DNA of 60,519 bases from NCBI GenBank assembly GCA_027575765.1, contig JANBPT010000181.1, positions 1 through 60,519 on the forward strand, in the 5' to 3' direction. A program made the position numbers and the translations under genes. Below are positions 1-10,719 of the stretch, in pieces. The first letter of the stretch is position 1. The number at the start of each line of letters is the position of its first letter. This DNA is from Tieghemiomyces parasiticus. Its lineage: Eukaryota; Kickxellomycota; Dimargaritomycetes; Dimargaritales; Dimargaritaceae. The notes beneath the pieces were generated by a model, which saw only the letters and a list, made by a program, of their open reading frames with translations, was not told where the DNA came from and did no database searches.

Positions 1-621
1 AGATACGGGCTTATATTTGCGTTTGATCAACAGGTTTGCAGCGTCCGACCGCACCGCTGTATCTACTAGACATGACGGAACCCCCCCCCCATACCTGCAA
101 TTTTTTACCAGTCAGGCCATACGTAGGCCTGGCTCCTTCGGCCGCTACCACCCGCCTGATAAGGAATAGCACCCCACGTACCCTCATGGCGAGGGGTGGC
201 CGCGGCATTGTAGTCTGTGGCCCAATGCTGCCGGATACGGCTACGCTATTTTCTTCTTCCCCTCTAGTCCTCGGCGGACTGCTTCGTCTGGCTCGAAGGT
301 TTCCCACCCTTTGGTAGCGCCTTCCGATGGCCTGTACCGACCGAGATTCAAGTCTGTCCCCACCACTCTTTCTTACCGCCATGTAAACTTGACGTCTCGC
401 ATTGATGCCGGTGTCTGACTATAAATTGAGACTCCAGCGCCCCTCTCCGGTCAGGCTTCGACCGCATCACTTGATACTCGACCCACCCGACCCTCCCCCT
501 CCCCCTCCCCATAGCTTGACCAATATACCTCCGTACCGCCGTTTGTCGCCGCCTTATCCCGTTACGCTCCACTTCCACTACCCCTCCCCTCCCTTCACCC
601 TCGCTTACTTTGTTACCCAGT
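1..621. promoter_or_regulatory. 5' flank of the GATA-factor gene
   Basis: No gene is supported here. Several short overlapping open frames lie on both strands, but none has a recognisable domain. A C-run lies near position 78-86. From about 480 the plus strand becomes strongly pyrimidine-rich (CCTCCCC and CACCCT runs) up to the start codon, as is also seen before CYC8 and other genes in this window. I read it as the promoter and leader of the gene that follows; no individual factor site can be assigned. Confidence 0.4.
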
Positions 622-2259
622 ATGTCCACCTCCGTCGGCGTCGATTCACAGGGCGAGTCCCGTCCGTGTCCCGCTCACTCCGAGTCGGCGCCACCTTTTC
701 TCCACCCGTTGGGCTCGGATTCTGCGGCAGCCGACACCACCTACCCATCCAGCGACCACTGCCCTGGTCAAAACTTGGGCCTCTATCCGTACACGCCACC
801 GCCGCCACCATCGGCCAGCCCTGAAGCCACCGCAATCCCCGACCTGTATTCCCCATTAGACCCGACCTTTTCTAGCTCTGCTTCATATGTACAGCTTGCC
901 TCCGACACCATCCCTCTCGCTCCAACTTTCGCTGATGAGTCCCAGGTCGCCGAGTGTCAAGACCAGCCGGTGCCCCACAGTCTCGCCAGTTTAGTTGACG
1001 AGTCATTCTCCGCGCTCACGTACCCGGGTGTCGACCACCCTGGCGCCTACGATGCCCTGGTTAACACCTATGGGTCTACTGGCATGCCGTTTCCGACCTC
1101 ACTTGCCTACGACGGCAATAGCACATCGTCTGACTACATGGCTGGGCCATCCGGTCCCTCGGCTTTCACCAATTTAGTGTGGGATGCGAGCATGGCCGCG
1201 CCCTCCGTTCCTGATCGCTTCGATCAACCGAGCATGGATGAGACCACGGCCCAACTAGCGCAGATGCTGGTGGACAATCCATTCTCTTTTTGGCCCCCAC
1301 CCATGGTACCCGACTGTCATACCCTAGCGCCGACCGCCCACTTGCCCTTCCTGCCGGCCCACCAGTGTTTACCCGCATCCAATTCGGCTCCACCGTCGCC
1401 GTTCCCCTCGAACTTCTTCCCGACCGAGGCTACGACCACCATCCCCTACTTTGGGGGATCTAGTCCCTCGCACCCTTATTTCCTCGCCTCGGCCACAGGC
1501 TCTCCGACCAGCAGTACAGCCCCCGGCACGCCCGGTCCTAAACGCTCCAACCGCCCCGCCGCACGTCGTCGTCGGTCGGCCGATCAGCCCATTCCAAGCC
1601 GCAAGCGAATGGGCGTGCAAAGTCCCTCGGCTACCCCGGAGAGTCCACTGACCACCCAACCCCTCGGCGTACCCAGCACTACTCACCCCAGCAACGTGTC
1701 GGACGGCGTCCCCATGGATCTGAGCCACAGCGCTCCGGCCTCCCTGACTACCGTCCACACGTTCGCGTCCTACAACGCCAAGGGTGACATTCGCCTCTGC
1801 GCTAATTGCGGTGTCATCGCAACCCCGAGCTGGCGCCGGACCAAGGACGGCAAGATACTCATGTGCAACGCCTGTGGCTTATTTTACAAGAACTGCGGCA
1901 AGATGCGCTCCTGGGTCCTGAGCAACGCCGTCGTCAAGGTCGAGCGTTCGGGTATTTCCGAGTGGCTTACCAGTTTAAATTTACCGTCCACCCCGCCTCC
2001 GCTGCTCATGATGGGTGGGATCGGAACCAGCGGGGGTGACGCCGGCAGTGGGATGGGTAATGGCCCTGCCCGACTGGGGGCACCCGGCCGGACCATGCTG
2101 TCGGCCACGGGCGATAATCTCCTGGTAGAGGACCGTCCCGTGTGCTGTTGCTGTGCCCGGGACTCGTTCTCCATCAACCTCCACCCGTGCGCCCAACGGG
2201 CGTACTACGTGTGCACGGATTGCGCAAAGGATTTCCAGCGCCGTCTCCGGTCTGCGTAA
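622..2259 (+). CDS. GATA-type zinc finger transcription factor
   Basis: Predicted 545-residue single-exon protein. The first 370 residues are Ser/Pro/Thr-rich and look disordered. A short basic patch (AARRRRS) lies near residues 310-320. One GATA-type finger has Cys at 393, 396, 415 and 418, i.e. CX2C-X18-CX2C, with the family signature CNACGLFYKNCGK. The 18-residue loop is the variant seen in fungal factors of the NsdD/WC class; AreA-type factors have 17. A second cysteine cluster closes the protein: C508-C511 in a row, C523, then C531 and C534 in a CTDC motif. The family binds HGATAR sites in the nucleus and regulates nitrogen, light or developmental genes; which of these applies here cannot be told. 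The start is the ATG at 622; an in-frame TTG twelve bases upstream is not a plausible start. Confidence 0.88.
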   Translation: MSTSVGVDSQGESRPCPAHSESAPPFLHPLGSDSAAADTTYPSSDHCPGQNLGLYPYTPPPPPSASPEATAIPDLYSPLDPTFSSSASYVQLASDTIPLAPTFADESQVAECQDQPVPHSLASLVDESFSALTYPGVDHPGAYDALVNTYGSTGMPFPTSLAYDGNSTSSDYMAGPSGPSAFTNLVWDASMAAPSVPDRFDQPSMDETTAQLAQMLVDNPFSFWPPPMVPDCHTLAPTAHLPFLPAHQCLPASNSAPPSPFPSNFFPTEATTTIPYFGGSSPSHPYFLASATGSPTSSTAPGTPGPKRSNRPAARRRRSADQPIPSRKRMGVQSPSATPESPLTTQPLGVPSTTHPSNVSDGVPMDLSHSAPASLTTVHTFASYNAKGDIRLCANCGVIATPSWRRTKDGKILMCNACGLFYKNCGKMRSWVLSNAVVKVERSGISEWLTSLNLPSTPPPLLMMGGIGTSGGDAGSGMGNGPARLGAPGRTMLSATGDNLLVEDRPVCCCCARDSFSINLHPCAQRAYYVCTDCAKDFQRRLRSA

Positions 2260-4200
2260 CTGGGGCTCCGGCCGTTTCTGCAGGGCTGACTGCCCAAAAA
2301 TTAATCCCCCGTTCTCTTAGTCTCGCTTCAACATGCTCCGATAAGGACACAGATCATTATCCCACAATCCCTTCTACGCGCGTGCGTCCTCTTCCTCCTT
2401 ACCTCCACCTCTGTACATTTGCACTCTGGCTTCCTCCCCACCGTAACTTCTCAACCGCCATATCCTGCAGACGAATGTACCTCTGCAGCGGTGCGGGGGG
2501 GGGAGGCGACCTACTGTTATCTCTGCAGGCTTTACTTGTAATCCACTAACCTCCATCCCTGTAATCTCGTCACACTCTTTAGTTCTGGACCACGCTTGTA
2601 TTCGTCGCACACCCACCCCCTTCTCACTCCCAACGCCCTACATGGCATCCCACTCTGACCTCCGGTTTGTTCGGCCATGTCACTGCCCAACCCCATTTCT
2701 CACGCTTGACATGGGCCGTAGAGACGAGGTGCTCCCTCGCACTTCGGCCACTGTTATTCAGAACATTTAAGGCTACCGTATGCATAACGGCGAGTCACCC
2801 AGGCCAATGAAAGTGTAGGGCTATTGAAGATTGAAGCAGTAAATTTTGACAATACAAGCCAAGGACAGGTCGATACAAATAGCCATATAGATAGAGTTGC
2901 GGCATCTTTCCGGCTACAGTCTACAACCCCTCCCAATCCCAGCGAGTTCCTGGCAACCAGTTGTTAGTGGGGGTAGGTAATATCTGATGGGTGCCAGCGG
3001 CATGTAGACCAGCGTCACCAGCGGTGGCATACCCCTCGGCTAACCGGATAGCACCGCAGAGTCCCTCCGGTGCCTGATGGCGACGTACCCAGGGTACTTG
3101 ACACCACCGTCGTCTCCCTACCCACCCGTGGCCCGCCTTCTTTGGTTTAGGCAGCACCGTCCCATTCCCAATCGCACCGTACTACGCCAATTTCCGCCCC
3201 CTACTCTTCCTCTCTCACCATCCAGCATGCATACATGGCCAGTGGCTGACAAAGTCGCGCCGGCGCGTCAGCATACACTGACCGGAAAAAAAAACAAGCG
3301 TGGTCGGCCACAACCCACACAGTTGTATGCGACCGGATCATCATAAAACCCCTGCGTCCCTGGAACCTGCGGGTCAGCGGGTATGCTCTGTGTAACTTTT
3401 TTTAGTGTTTTGACTTGGCCTTCAGAACATCCCTCGGCCGTTACACTGTACAATCGCCCGGCATTGCCAATCGCCTTCCCTTCCATCTATTGGCCACATT
3501 TCCCTATTTAGGCCGACGACGTGTCCTAACCTAATTTAACACGTTGGAGAGTTGGGGCTGCACTTTGCTGGCACCGGACAGCGCTGCCGGTGGTGGGCTG
3601 AGCCAATCCTTCATTCCCGTCCAACCTGCTACTTATTGTCCGTCGTTACGTGTCAATCAGTGCGCGCGGGCCCTTGCTTTCAAGATTGCCCCACACGCTT
3701 CAACCCAGTCTCTATACCCATTATTCGCTCGGTGGAAACCCCTCTGGTGCCCTCCCTCTCCATAGTTGGTGGGCTTGAACCGTAACGCCGCTTGCCCCCT
3801 CTATTAGCACGCTTGCACGTTGCCGTGACTACCGCGCCCCCCCTCCGGGTCACCTTGCCAAGGCCCCTTGACCCCTTCCGCCGGCCCCTTCAGCTACGGT
3901 CATTTTTTCTGCCTCTATCCGACGCGCGGGTCCCGATTCCTTCTCGGGCCAACCTTTCCGTTCAGCTCGCACTCTCCACATCTTCACCACCACGGCCTTT
4001 CTATGCCCCGCTCGTATCGCTATTCCCTCATCCCATATCTCTTTTGCACATCCTCCCACCGCGCCTAACACAACCTGTCCCACATCTGACTTTACAAACT
4101 CTTCCATCCCTCTCGTTGACTACCTACCCCTTCTTCTTAATCCTTCAAGTTAGACCCGATTCGCGTTCCCCACTCTACATCCGCTTCCCCTCAGGTCACC
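2260..4200. other. Spacer between GATA factor and CYC8; no supported gene
   Basis: I see no convincing gene in these 1.9 kb. A minus-strand stretch around 2935-3080 has codon-like composition in one frame, but no start, domain or clear splice partner. The last 400 bases before CYC8 are strongly pyrimidine-rich on the plus strand, consistent with a promoter and 5' leader. The region probably holds the 3' end of the GATA mRNA and the CYC8 promoter. Confidence 0.4.
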
Positions 4201-6944
4201 ATGGTGCCCGCTCTACAGGCCGCCCCGGTCGGCAGGCTCTCTCTGACAAACGGTGTCGCAGCGGAGACCGCTCGTCCGGTCACCTATGGTCAGACCTGGC
4301 TCCAGATGGGCGAACTGCATGAGGAAATGTACGAACCCGATAAGGCAGAAAGGGCGTACCTGAATGTGCTGCGCCACGAGCCCGACTCGGTGGCCGCGCT
4401 GACCCGCCTGGGTGCCCTCCTGCGCGCACGTGGCCGCATCGACGAGGGCATGGTCCACTACCGGCGGATTCTGGCCCGGCTGCCAACCCATGCCGAAACG
4501 CTAGGGGCGCTAGGTCACTGCCATCTCGCGCGGGGCGACACCACCAACGCCTTTCAGGTCTACGCCCAGGCCCTCCAGCTGCTTCCTGACCCCACCGACC
4601 AGCAACTATGGTTCGATTCGGCTACGCCTCAGGACTGGTCGCAGTCGTTCGACTGGGCGATCGACATTCTCGCCGCCGCACTCAAGATCAGTCCCAACTA
4701 CAGCCGCGCCAATGAGGTTTACTTCCGGCTCGGGCTCATTTACAAGATCCAGGGCCAGTTTGAACGAGCCCTGACATACCTCGGCCGAGCTCTCGCGCAC
4801 CCGCCGCGACCCCACACGCGGTTTGATATCCTGTACCACCTCGGCCACACTCACGAACTTGCCGGACAGTACCCAGCGGCCCGCGAGCGCTACGAGCAAG
4901 TGCTGCTCGAGCATCCTCGTCACGCGCGCACCCTGCACAACGCTGGATGGCTCTACGCCCAGACAGATACGGGGTTCACCGACCGCCCCAAGGCCATGAA
5001 GTTGCTGTCGGTGTGTGTCGAGGCCAATGATCCGCACCTGCTGCCGTGGTACCTTATGGGTCGCTGCTACATGGAAAGCGGGCAGCACACCGAGGCTTTC
5101 GACTGCTACCAGCGCTGCGTGTACGACAAATCCCAGGCTGAGGTGTGGTGTTCCATCGGCGTACTATACTTCCAGATCTCGCAGTTCCGCGATGCCCTGG
5201 ACGCGTTCAGCCGCGCTCTGCGTTGTAACGCCGATCTCTGCGAGGTTTGGCTTAATTTGGGCGCCCTGTACGAGACCTGTAACAGCCAGGTCGACGACGC
5301 CATCAACGCCTACAAGCGCGTGGTGCACCTTGACCCCAGTAATGAGGCCGTCCAACAACGGCTAGCCTACCTCGAACGCACCACGGCGAATGGCGGCGTA
5401 CCCCCGCCAGGTGTCGCCCCACCGCCCATTCTCCAGCCCCAGGAGCCCGAGGTGGCCCATCGTAAGATCGGGACGTCGATCTCCGCCAGCGTGATCCCGC
5501 CTAAGGATCCCGCGCGCGAAGGAGAGGCCGCCCCTACCGCTGGACCAGGTGCTGCCGTCCCGCCGACCGGCCCGGCCAACGGTGCCGCGGCCGCTCCGGG
5601 TTCAACGGGCGCTCGTCCCGCACTGACGGCACCCCCCGCAGCCTCGACCGCCGCCACTCCAACTCTGGCCAGTCACCCGGTGGCCAGTGGGACTGGTTCC
5701 CATGTCCGTGGTCCGCCGCCTCAACACCCCCACCCGGGGCCGAACGGTACACACGCCAGTCCGCGGGCCCCTGGTTACGGCTCCCCATCGCATGTGGGAC
5801 CACCTAATGGGCGTGCCCCGGGCCATCCGGGGGCGCCGGGGTATGGGCCTCCCACGTCCGGTCACCACCTCGGCCCGGACATGCGGTCCATGTCATCACC
5901 AACCAACAGCACCTTCCCAGGCCACCCACCACACGGTGGGCCTCCACCAGCCCGGAACGGGGTTGCCCCGGGCGTGACGGGCTCGCCACGGACCATTGCT
6001 GCCCATCCCCCAGGTAGTGGGGCACCGCCGGGTTACCCACATCCGAGCGGCGGCCCCGAGCCGTACTACGCTTCCAATGTCCCCCACTCTTCGCCCTATA
6101 CTGATCGCCGCGGACCCCCGCCACCTCGTGCCCCTCACGAGGCCCCCCCTGGTGCGCCAGGATACCCGAACGACCCTAACCATGGCCCGCACCGCGGGTA
6201 CCCGGATGGCAGCCCCAGCATGGTATACCAAATGGTAAGTGACACTGCCAACATTCTTTTAGACTACTCGCAGCCATTGGCTTATCTACCTGCAGTTTCA
6301 ATTTATGACTATTAACTCCAAGCGCCAACATCATTTTCCACCGCTTCATTGCTTTATCACGTATCCAGCAGGGCGGCCCGCCGGCCTCCCACCCTTCCGG
6401 CATGCCGCGGCGTGAGCCCGGCCCTTCCGGTGTCCCACCGCCGGGCTCATACTACAACCACGACGAGCGGCAGCGGGCGTACTACACAAATGGCGGTCCC
6501 TCGCCGGGCGGCCCAGGTGCCCACTACTCGCAGGCTCCCCCGGCCGCTGGCCCCTACCGGCCGGCACCTAACGGTACCGGTGGCGGTCATCCCGGGCAGG
6601 GTCCACCGCCCGAGGATGACTACAGTGGGGTCGCCGAGTCTCTTATCAGCATGGGCGGGCCCCCGCGAATGAACCAGTCGCCGGCGGGCGGTGCTCCGAA
6701 ACGCCCCCCGGGCGACGATCCGCGCGCCTACGGCGAGTATGGACACGACCCGAAGCGGATGGCTTATTCCGCCGAACACGGGCACCACCCTCACCATCCC
6801 CAGCATCCTCGGCATCACCCCCAGCAAGCCCCGCCACCGCAGCACCACCGAATGGCACCCGGTCAGACACCACACGGTGGCCACCAGGGACGGTCCCCGC
6901 AAGTCGACCACGCAACCTACTACCGCGATGACCGGGCCCGTTAA
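4201..6944 (+). CDS. CYC8: Cyc8/Ssn6-type TPR transcriptional corepressor
   Basis: Two exons, 4201-6234 and 6369-6944, joined in phase 0 across a 134-nt intron (donor GTAAGT, acceptor CAG), giving 869 residues. The N-terminal half (about residues 25-395) is a run of about ten tetratricopeptide repeats with the Ssn6 pattern, for example TWLQMGELHEEMYEPDKAER near the start and WLNLGALYETC in the last repeats. The rest is a very Pro/Gly/His-rich disordered tail. In fungi Cyc8 forms the Tup1-Cyc8 corepressor, recruited by DNA-binding repressors to silence genes in the nucleus. The ATG at 4201 sits in an ACC-ATG-G context. The intron was chosen because exon 1 otherwise runs into a stop at 6313 and exon 2 continues the same composition in frame. 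Family assignment is strong; a Tup1 partner is not in this window. Confidence 0.92.
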
Positions 6945-7605
6945 TTTGATACCAGCGACCCATGGGCTACGTGTTTTACCGTTCGCTATCCAAAGGGGCG
7001 TTCATAATGAACCCAGGTTTTTTACTTGTGTTTTTGTTTTTTACCCGCTTCTTTTCCCTACCCAGCACTCTGACTGTGCCAGCCTTGTACTTACGATTGG
7101 CTTATTCTGCATTTTCGACTGTTTTTGTTTTTTATCCTCATATTCTTGCCGACCGTCTTTCATACATCTCGAACTCGCCCCCATCTGTAGTAACATGATC
7201 GTTTATACTCTCAACTTGTCCACCCGTGTGCGTTTGTCCGCTGTCTTTCGTTTCTTCGCCTCCCTGTCCTGTTTTTCCCCCTCTCAGTGATCGTTTAATT
7301 TCAGTTTTGATATCCACGACGCCATCATGCCCGTCTCATACGCTCTTACATCAAACCGAACGTATTAGTGCCTATTTTTTTTGACATCAATGATCAGCAC
7401 TCTTCCCCTGGAAGATATAATTGCCGCACCAAATTCATCGACGTAACTCCTCACCCTTCAAGATGGAGAATAACAGTAGAAATAGACCGGACATTGAGAG
7501 ATGTGATGAGTAAAAATGGTTTACAATTGGTCGATAGGCCCATAGTTAGAATGAAAAAATAATGCATATTGCGGGATAGAAGAGCACTAATTCTCAACGC
7601 TCGGT
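6945..7605. other. Convergent 3' region between CYC8 and the Herp-like gene
   Basis: AT-richer spacer with T-rich runs around 7010-7130. It lies between two genes that converge, so it should hold both 3' untranslated regions. Short open frames (for example at 7368-7562) have no recognisable content. Confidence 0.4.
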
Positions 7606-8964
7606 TTAGGCAGCCACGGCGTTTGGTCGCTGGGTAGGGAAGATGGATGCCACGAATGACCATACCAAAGCGGCCACGCTATGAAGTAGGCCTGGTGGAG
7701 GTCGAGGCACGGCACCGGCGGCAGCTTGGCCAGGTTGATTTTCGCCCGCGGCATCGCCGCCGGCCCGGGCATTGACGTTGCCTCCGGCGTTGATGTTGTT
7801 GTTATTATTCAGGTTAATAATCTCCACTCGGGCACCGCGGAAAACGAGGTACAGGAAGCCAACAAAGACCAGCAGGAGGGCCTTGTCGATACCAATGTTG
7901 CGGTAAATCATGTAGGCCAGGAAACCATAGCGTAGGATGGCCCATAGGGTCTGGAGACGGAGGGTAAACGTCACCACGCGGATGAGGCCCAGGCGAACGG
8001 GATGGTGAGCTACACCAACGCCACCATCGGCCGCAGTCGTAGCAGTGGGGGGGATTCTATGGGCGAGTGGCGGTTGCACGCCAAGGTGATGTGGATGAGG
8101 GTGCAAACCATAGACGTGCGGCGGGGGTGGGTGCTGCATGTACGGGTGGTGCAGAGGCTGACTCCCTAGTCCGCCCGCCGTAGGGAGCGGTGGGTACTGA
8201 TATCCGTTATTGAGGGGAACCGGGACGGGCGCCGTGGCGGCGGTCAAGGGAAGTAGTGGCTGGTAGCCGGGAAGGTGTAGCAAATGTGGTAGGCCGTTGA
8301 CGAGGACATACTGGAAGGGCATGGAGAGCGGAACGATGCTAGCCGGTAGTATGGAAGTGGGATGCTCCCCGGCGGCTGACGGTGAACCGGCAGCACCGGT
8401 AGGTGGCTGAGAGTGGGAGAACGAATTGGTAGGAGGTTCAGACGAGATGGACTGGGCACTTGTTTGAGGTACTGCTTGTGGCGCGCTAGGTTCGGTATCC
8501 CGCATCGGCAACTCACTTCGCCGGTGGCGGAAGGTGTCGTTACAACCATGCGATGCGCCAGTCACCGATGCTGAGGAGGAGGCAGCCCTCGTATAAACCG
8601 GGGGAACCACCTCGGCCTCAACCGGGACCTCAGCGTCGTTATCAGCTGCGGCCGCGGGGGCCTTGGAAGGAACCTCAACATGGTGGTCGGTCGGAAACGA
8701 GCGGGTCATGAGGTGAAAGATGTACGCTCCCGTGGGTGACAGCTCCTCCGCTTTGACAACCTCATCAAGCACGTCGCCATTGTCGAGCTGGCGGCCCCGG
8801 TAGATAAGCCGGATATGCTGGATGCCTGGCTGGCCTGGGTGGATGTGCTGAATTTGGCGCTTGAGGTGCAAGACCGTTTCGCTGCGGGGAGTACGCAAGA
8901 CTAGGTTTTCCTTGCGGTTATCAAGTACCGGCGATTTGATATGGACGAGAATGTGGTCGGCCAT
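7606..8964 (-). CDS. Herp-like ubiquitin-domain ER membrane protein (ERAD)
   Basis: 452 residues, one exon, ATG at 8964. Residues 1 to about 85 form a ubiquitin-like fold: it opens with ILVHIKSPVLDN, and the motif IRLIYRGRQLDNGDVL matches the region around the conserved ubiquitin LIFAGKQLEDG. A Pro/Ser-rich low-complexity centre follows. Near residues 330-378 are two closely spaced hydrophobic segments (around LWAILRYGFLAYMIY and ALLLVFVGFLYLVF) that look like a membrane hairpin, then an Asn-rich stretch and a short C-terminal tail. This order of UBL, linker and paired membrane segments is that of HERPUD1/Usa1-family proteins, which scaffold the Hrd1 ubiquitin ligase in ER-associated degradation. 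A Dsc-complex UBL protein is the main alternative. Confidence 0.72.
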   Translation of the reverse strand: MADHILVHIKSPVLDNRKENLVLRTPRSETVLHLKRQIQHIHPGQPGIQHIRLIYRGRQLDNGDVLDEVVKAEELSPTGAYIFHLMTRSFPTDHHVEVPSKAPAAAADNDAEVPVEAEVVPPVYTRAASSSASVTGASHGCNDTFRHRRSELPMRDTEPSAPQAVPQTSAQSISSEPPTNSFSHSQPPTGAAGSPSAAGEHPTSILPASIVPLSMPFQYVLVNGLPHLLHLPGYQPLLPLTAATAPVPVPLNNGYQYPPLPTAGGLGSQPLHHPYMQHPPPPHVYGLHPHPHHLGVQPPLAHRIPPTATTAADGGVGVAHHPVRLGLIRVVTFTLRLQTLWAILRYGFLAYMIYRNIGIDKALLLVFVGFLYLVFRGARVEIINLNNNNNINAGGNVNARAGGDAAGENQPGQAAAGAVPRPPPGLLHSVAALVWSFVASIFPTQRPNAVAA

Positions 8965-9653
8965 GGCGGGAGAATGGGTTAAGGTGGAAGCGGCGGTGTA
9001 GATGATGAATTCTAACGAGGAGAATTGGGCCAGAAGAGGCAGGATGACTGACGGCGATAAAGAGTCGGGCTTGTATAGTATAACTTGGAGTGGCTTGAGG
9101 ATGGAGAAATTCTGTTGGCGGACTTGACAAATGGGTAGCGGCGGAAGGAAGGCGGTAAGCCCAAACCATCAACCTAACTTCGAAAAGCGCCGGAATGGTG
9201 GCAAGGAAGCAAGAGTGACAAAGGTGGAGCAAGTACAAGAGGACTGTGTCCCACCTGCGAGGGGACACGTGCCCTAGACCTGTGCGCGATTAAGCTCCCC
9301 TGGCCGACCACACGCCCAAGGGAGTGCGATTTATCCAGGCCCGAGAGGATTGCCTCGGACTATCTGTATAACCTACAGCTCTACCTGGCCTCCAACTAAT
9401 CGAAGCCATCCCTACCTCGGCGTATTTACACCACCCTTTCACCATGGAGCAGTAGTTGGTGGCTAAAGAGCGTCGGATACGGCAACCAGCTCCAGAAATA
9501 TCAAGATATATTTTTATTTACGGGGTTGTATGTCGGTATGAATCTTTGGTGGGATGCTACAGGGTAAGGAGGCAATGGAACATGTGCAAACGGGAGCGGG
9601 CTAAATGCCGGTCTCGTCTTACTAGGCTTGTCTATCGGATATGCAGTTGAGCT
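8965..9653. promoter_or_regulatory. Spacer upstream of the Herp-like gene and downstream of RNASEH2C
   Basis: No gene is supported. The first 300 bases upstream of 8964 are purine-rich on the plus strand, i.e. pyrimidine-rich on the coding strand, the leader composition seen elsewhere in this window. An A/T-rich patch near 9497-9515 may belong to the 3' end of the RNase H2C transcript. Confidence 0.35.
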
Positions 9654-10719
9654 CTATGGTACAGGTTGGATCGGCTGATGAAGCTGGAAGATTGCCACCG
9701 GAAGTGGTTGTTCGGGTTACACAGTTATACGAAGGGGAGGGAGGTTGGGTGAGTAAGGCAGAATGAAGAAATGGTGACTCGATGGGGGTACACTTCGCGT
9801 GTTTCGTAGATCCAGTATCGTACTTGGCCAGGCTCGCCACAAAGACCATTATTACTTACCAAGCTTGCGACGACCAGCCAGTCCATGGATTTGAGGACCG
9901 GGTCGCCGATAGGGTGCGGGGGACGGTCGTGATCCCAGACCATGAACCCGCCGAATTTCTGAGTGGCCAGTAGCACCGACCGTTCAGGCGATTTGGAGTG
10001 GTCGGCCGGTTGCCGCGGTCCGACGTTGACAGACGGTGTGTCCACCTTTTTCACGGCCAGGACATAGCCCTTATATCCCTTGGGTACCGTGCAGCGCCGG
10101 CCCTGAAGAAGGCGGCCGCGGAAACTGGTCACGTACACTGGCCGGGAGGAAGGGGGGGTTTGGAGGATGTGGAAGAAAGCTCAGGGGTTGGGACAGTTAG
10201 GTAAAGTACGGAAGGGTTTACAGGGGGATCGACCATTGGGTGCAGGGTGCAGGCTTGTATGATAGTCACTGCAACGGCCTTCACCAAGCCACCAATACGC
10301 CAGGGGTTTAACGTGGTGGCAGGACACAGCATCACGGCAAACCCCGGCAGCCGTGGATAGCGTTACTTGTTTTATGACTCAGCAGCACCACCATCTGCTG
10401 GGCAACGACGCGTTGGGACAAGTATATGGATAGCGGGATAAGGGTATGGTCAATCTGGGGTTAGTTGCTCACCTGACTTCGAAACCGGGTAGGCCTTGGG
10501 TTCAGGCGCCAACTGGACGGGCTGCTCGTCCTGGGCACTGGATTCGCTAGGCAGGTACTTGCCCTGGATTTGAAAGAACTGGTCCACGTGGGCCGGCCCG
10601 TTGTAATCGATAAAGCAGGGAAGCTGGTGCAGCCGGATACTCTTGAGTGGTGAGGAGGACGAATGGGTGTCCGTGGGTTGCCGTTCCCCTGCTGAGGTCG
10701 TGGGGATTATGATGGACAT
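9654..10719 (-). CDS. RNASEH2C: Ribonuclease H2 subunit C
   Basis: Three exons on the minus strand: 10473-10719, 9860-10137 and 9654-9683, separated by introns of 335 nt (donor GTGAGC) and 176 nt (donor GTAAGT). Total 184 residues; human RNASEH2C has 164. The N-terminal part carries LHQLPCFIDYNGPAHVDQFF, matching the family's start (LHLLPC..GPA.V..FF). Exon 2 opens with SFRGRLLQGRRCTVPKGYKG, the most conserved block of the family, and ends with WDHDRPPH and a tryptophan-containing helix. The last exon would encode only nine residues (LHQPIQPVP) before the stop and is the least certain part. RNase H2 removes ribonucleotides from DNA and RNA:DNA hybrids in the nucleus; subunit C is a non-catalytic partner of subunits A and B. 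The start is the ATG at 10719; an in-frame TTG just upstream was ignored. Confidence 0.85.

Noticed and set aside
2921..3157. Minus-strand codon-like stretch (HQAPEGLCGAIRLAEG)
   Set aside because: One frame has plausible codon use, but no start, acceptor or partner exon could be found and no family is recognised.
6447..6911. Minus-strand 154-codon open frame over the second CYC8 exon
   Set aside because: It lies entirely opposite the Pro/Gly/His-rich CYC8 tail, and GC-rich repeats produce such shadows. No domain.
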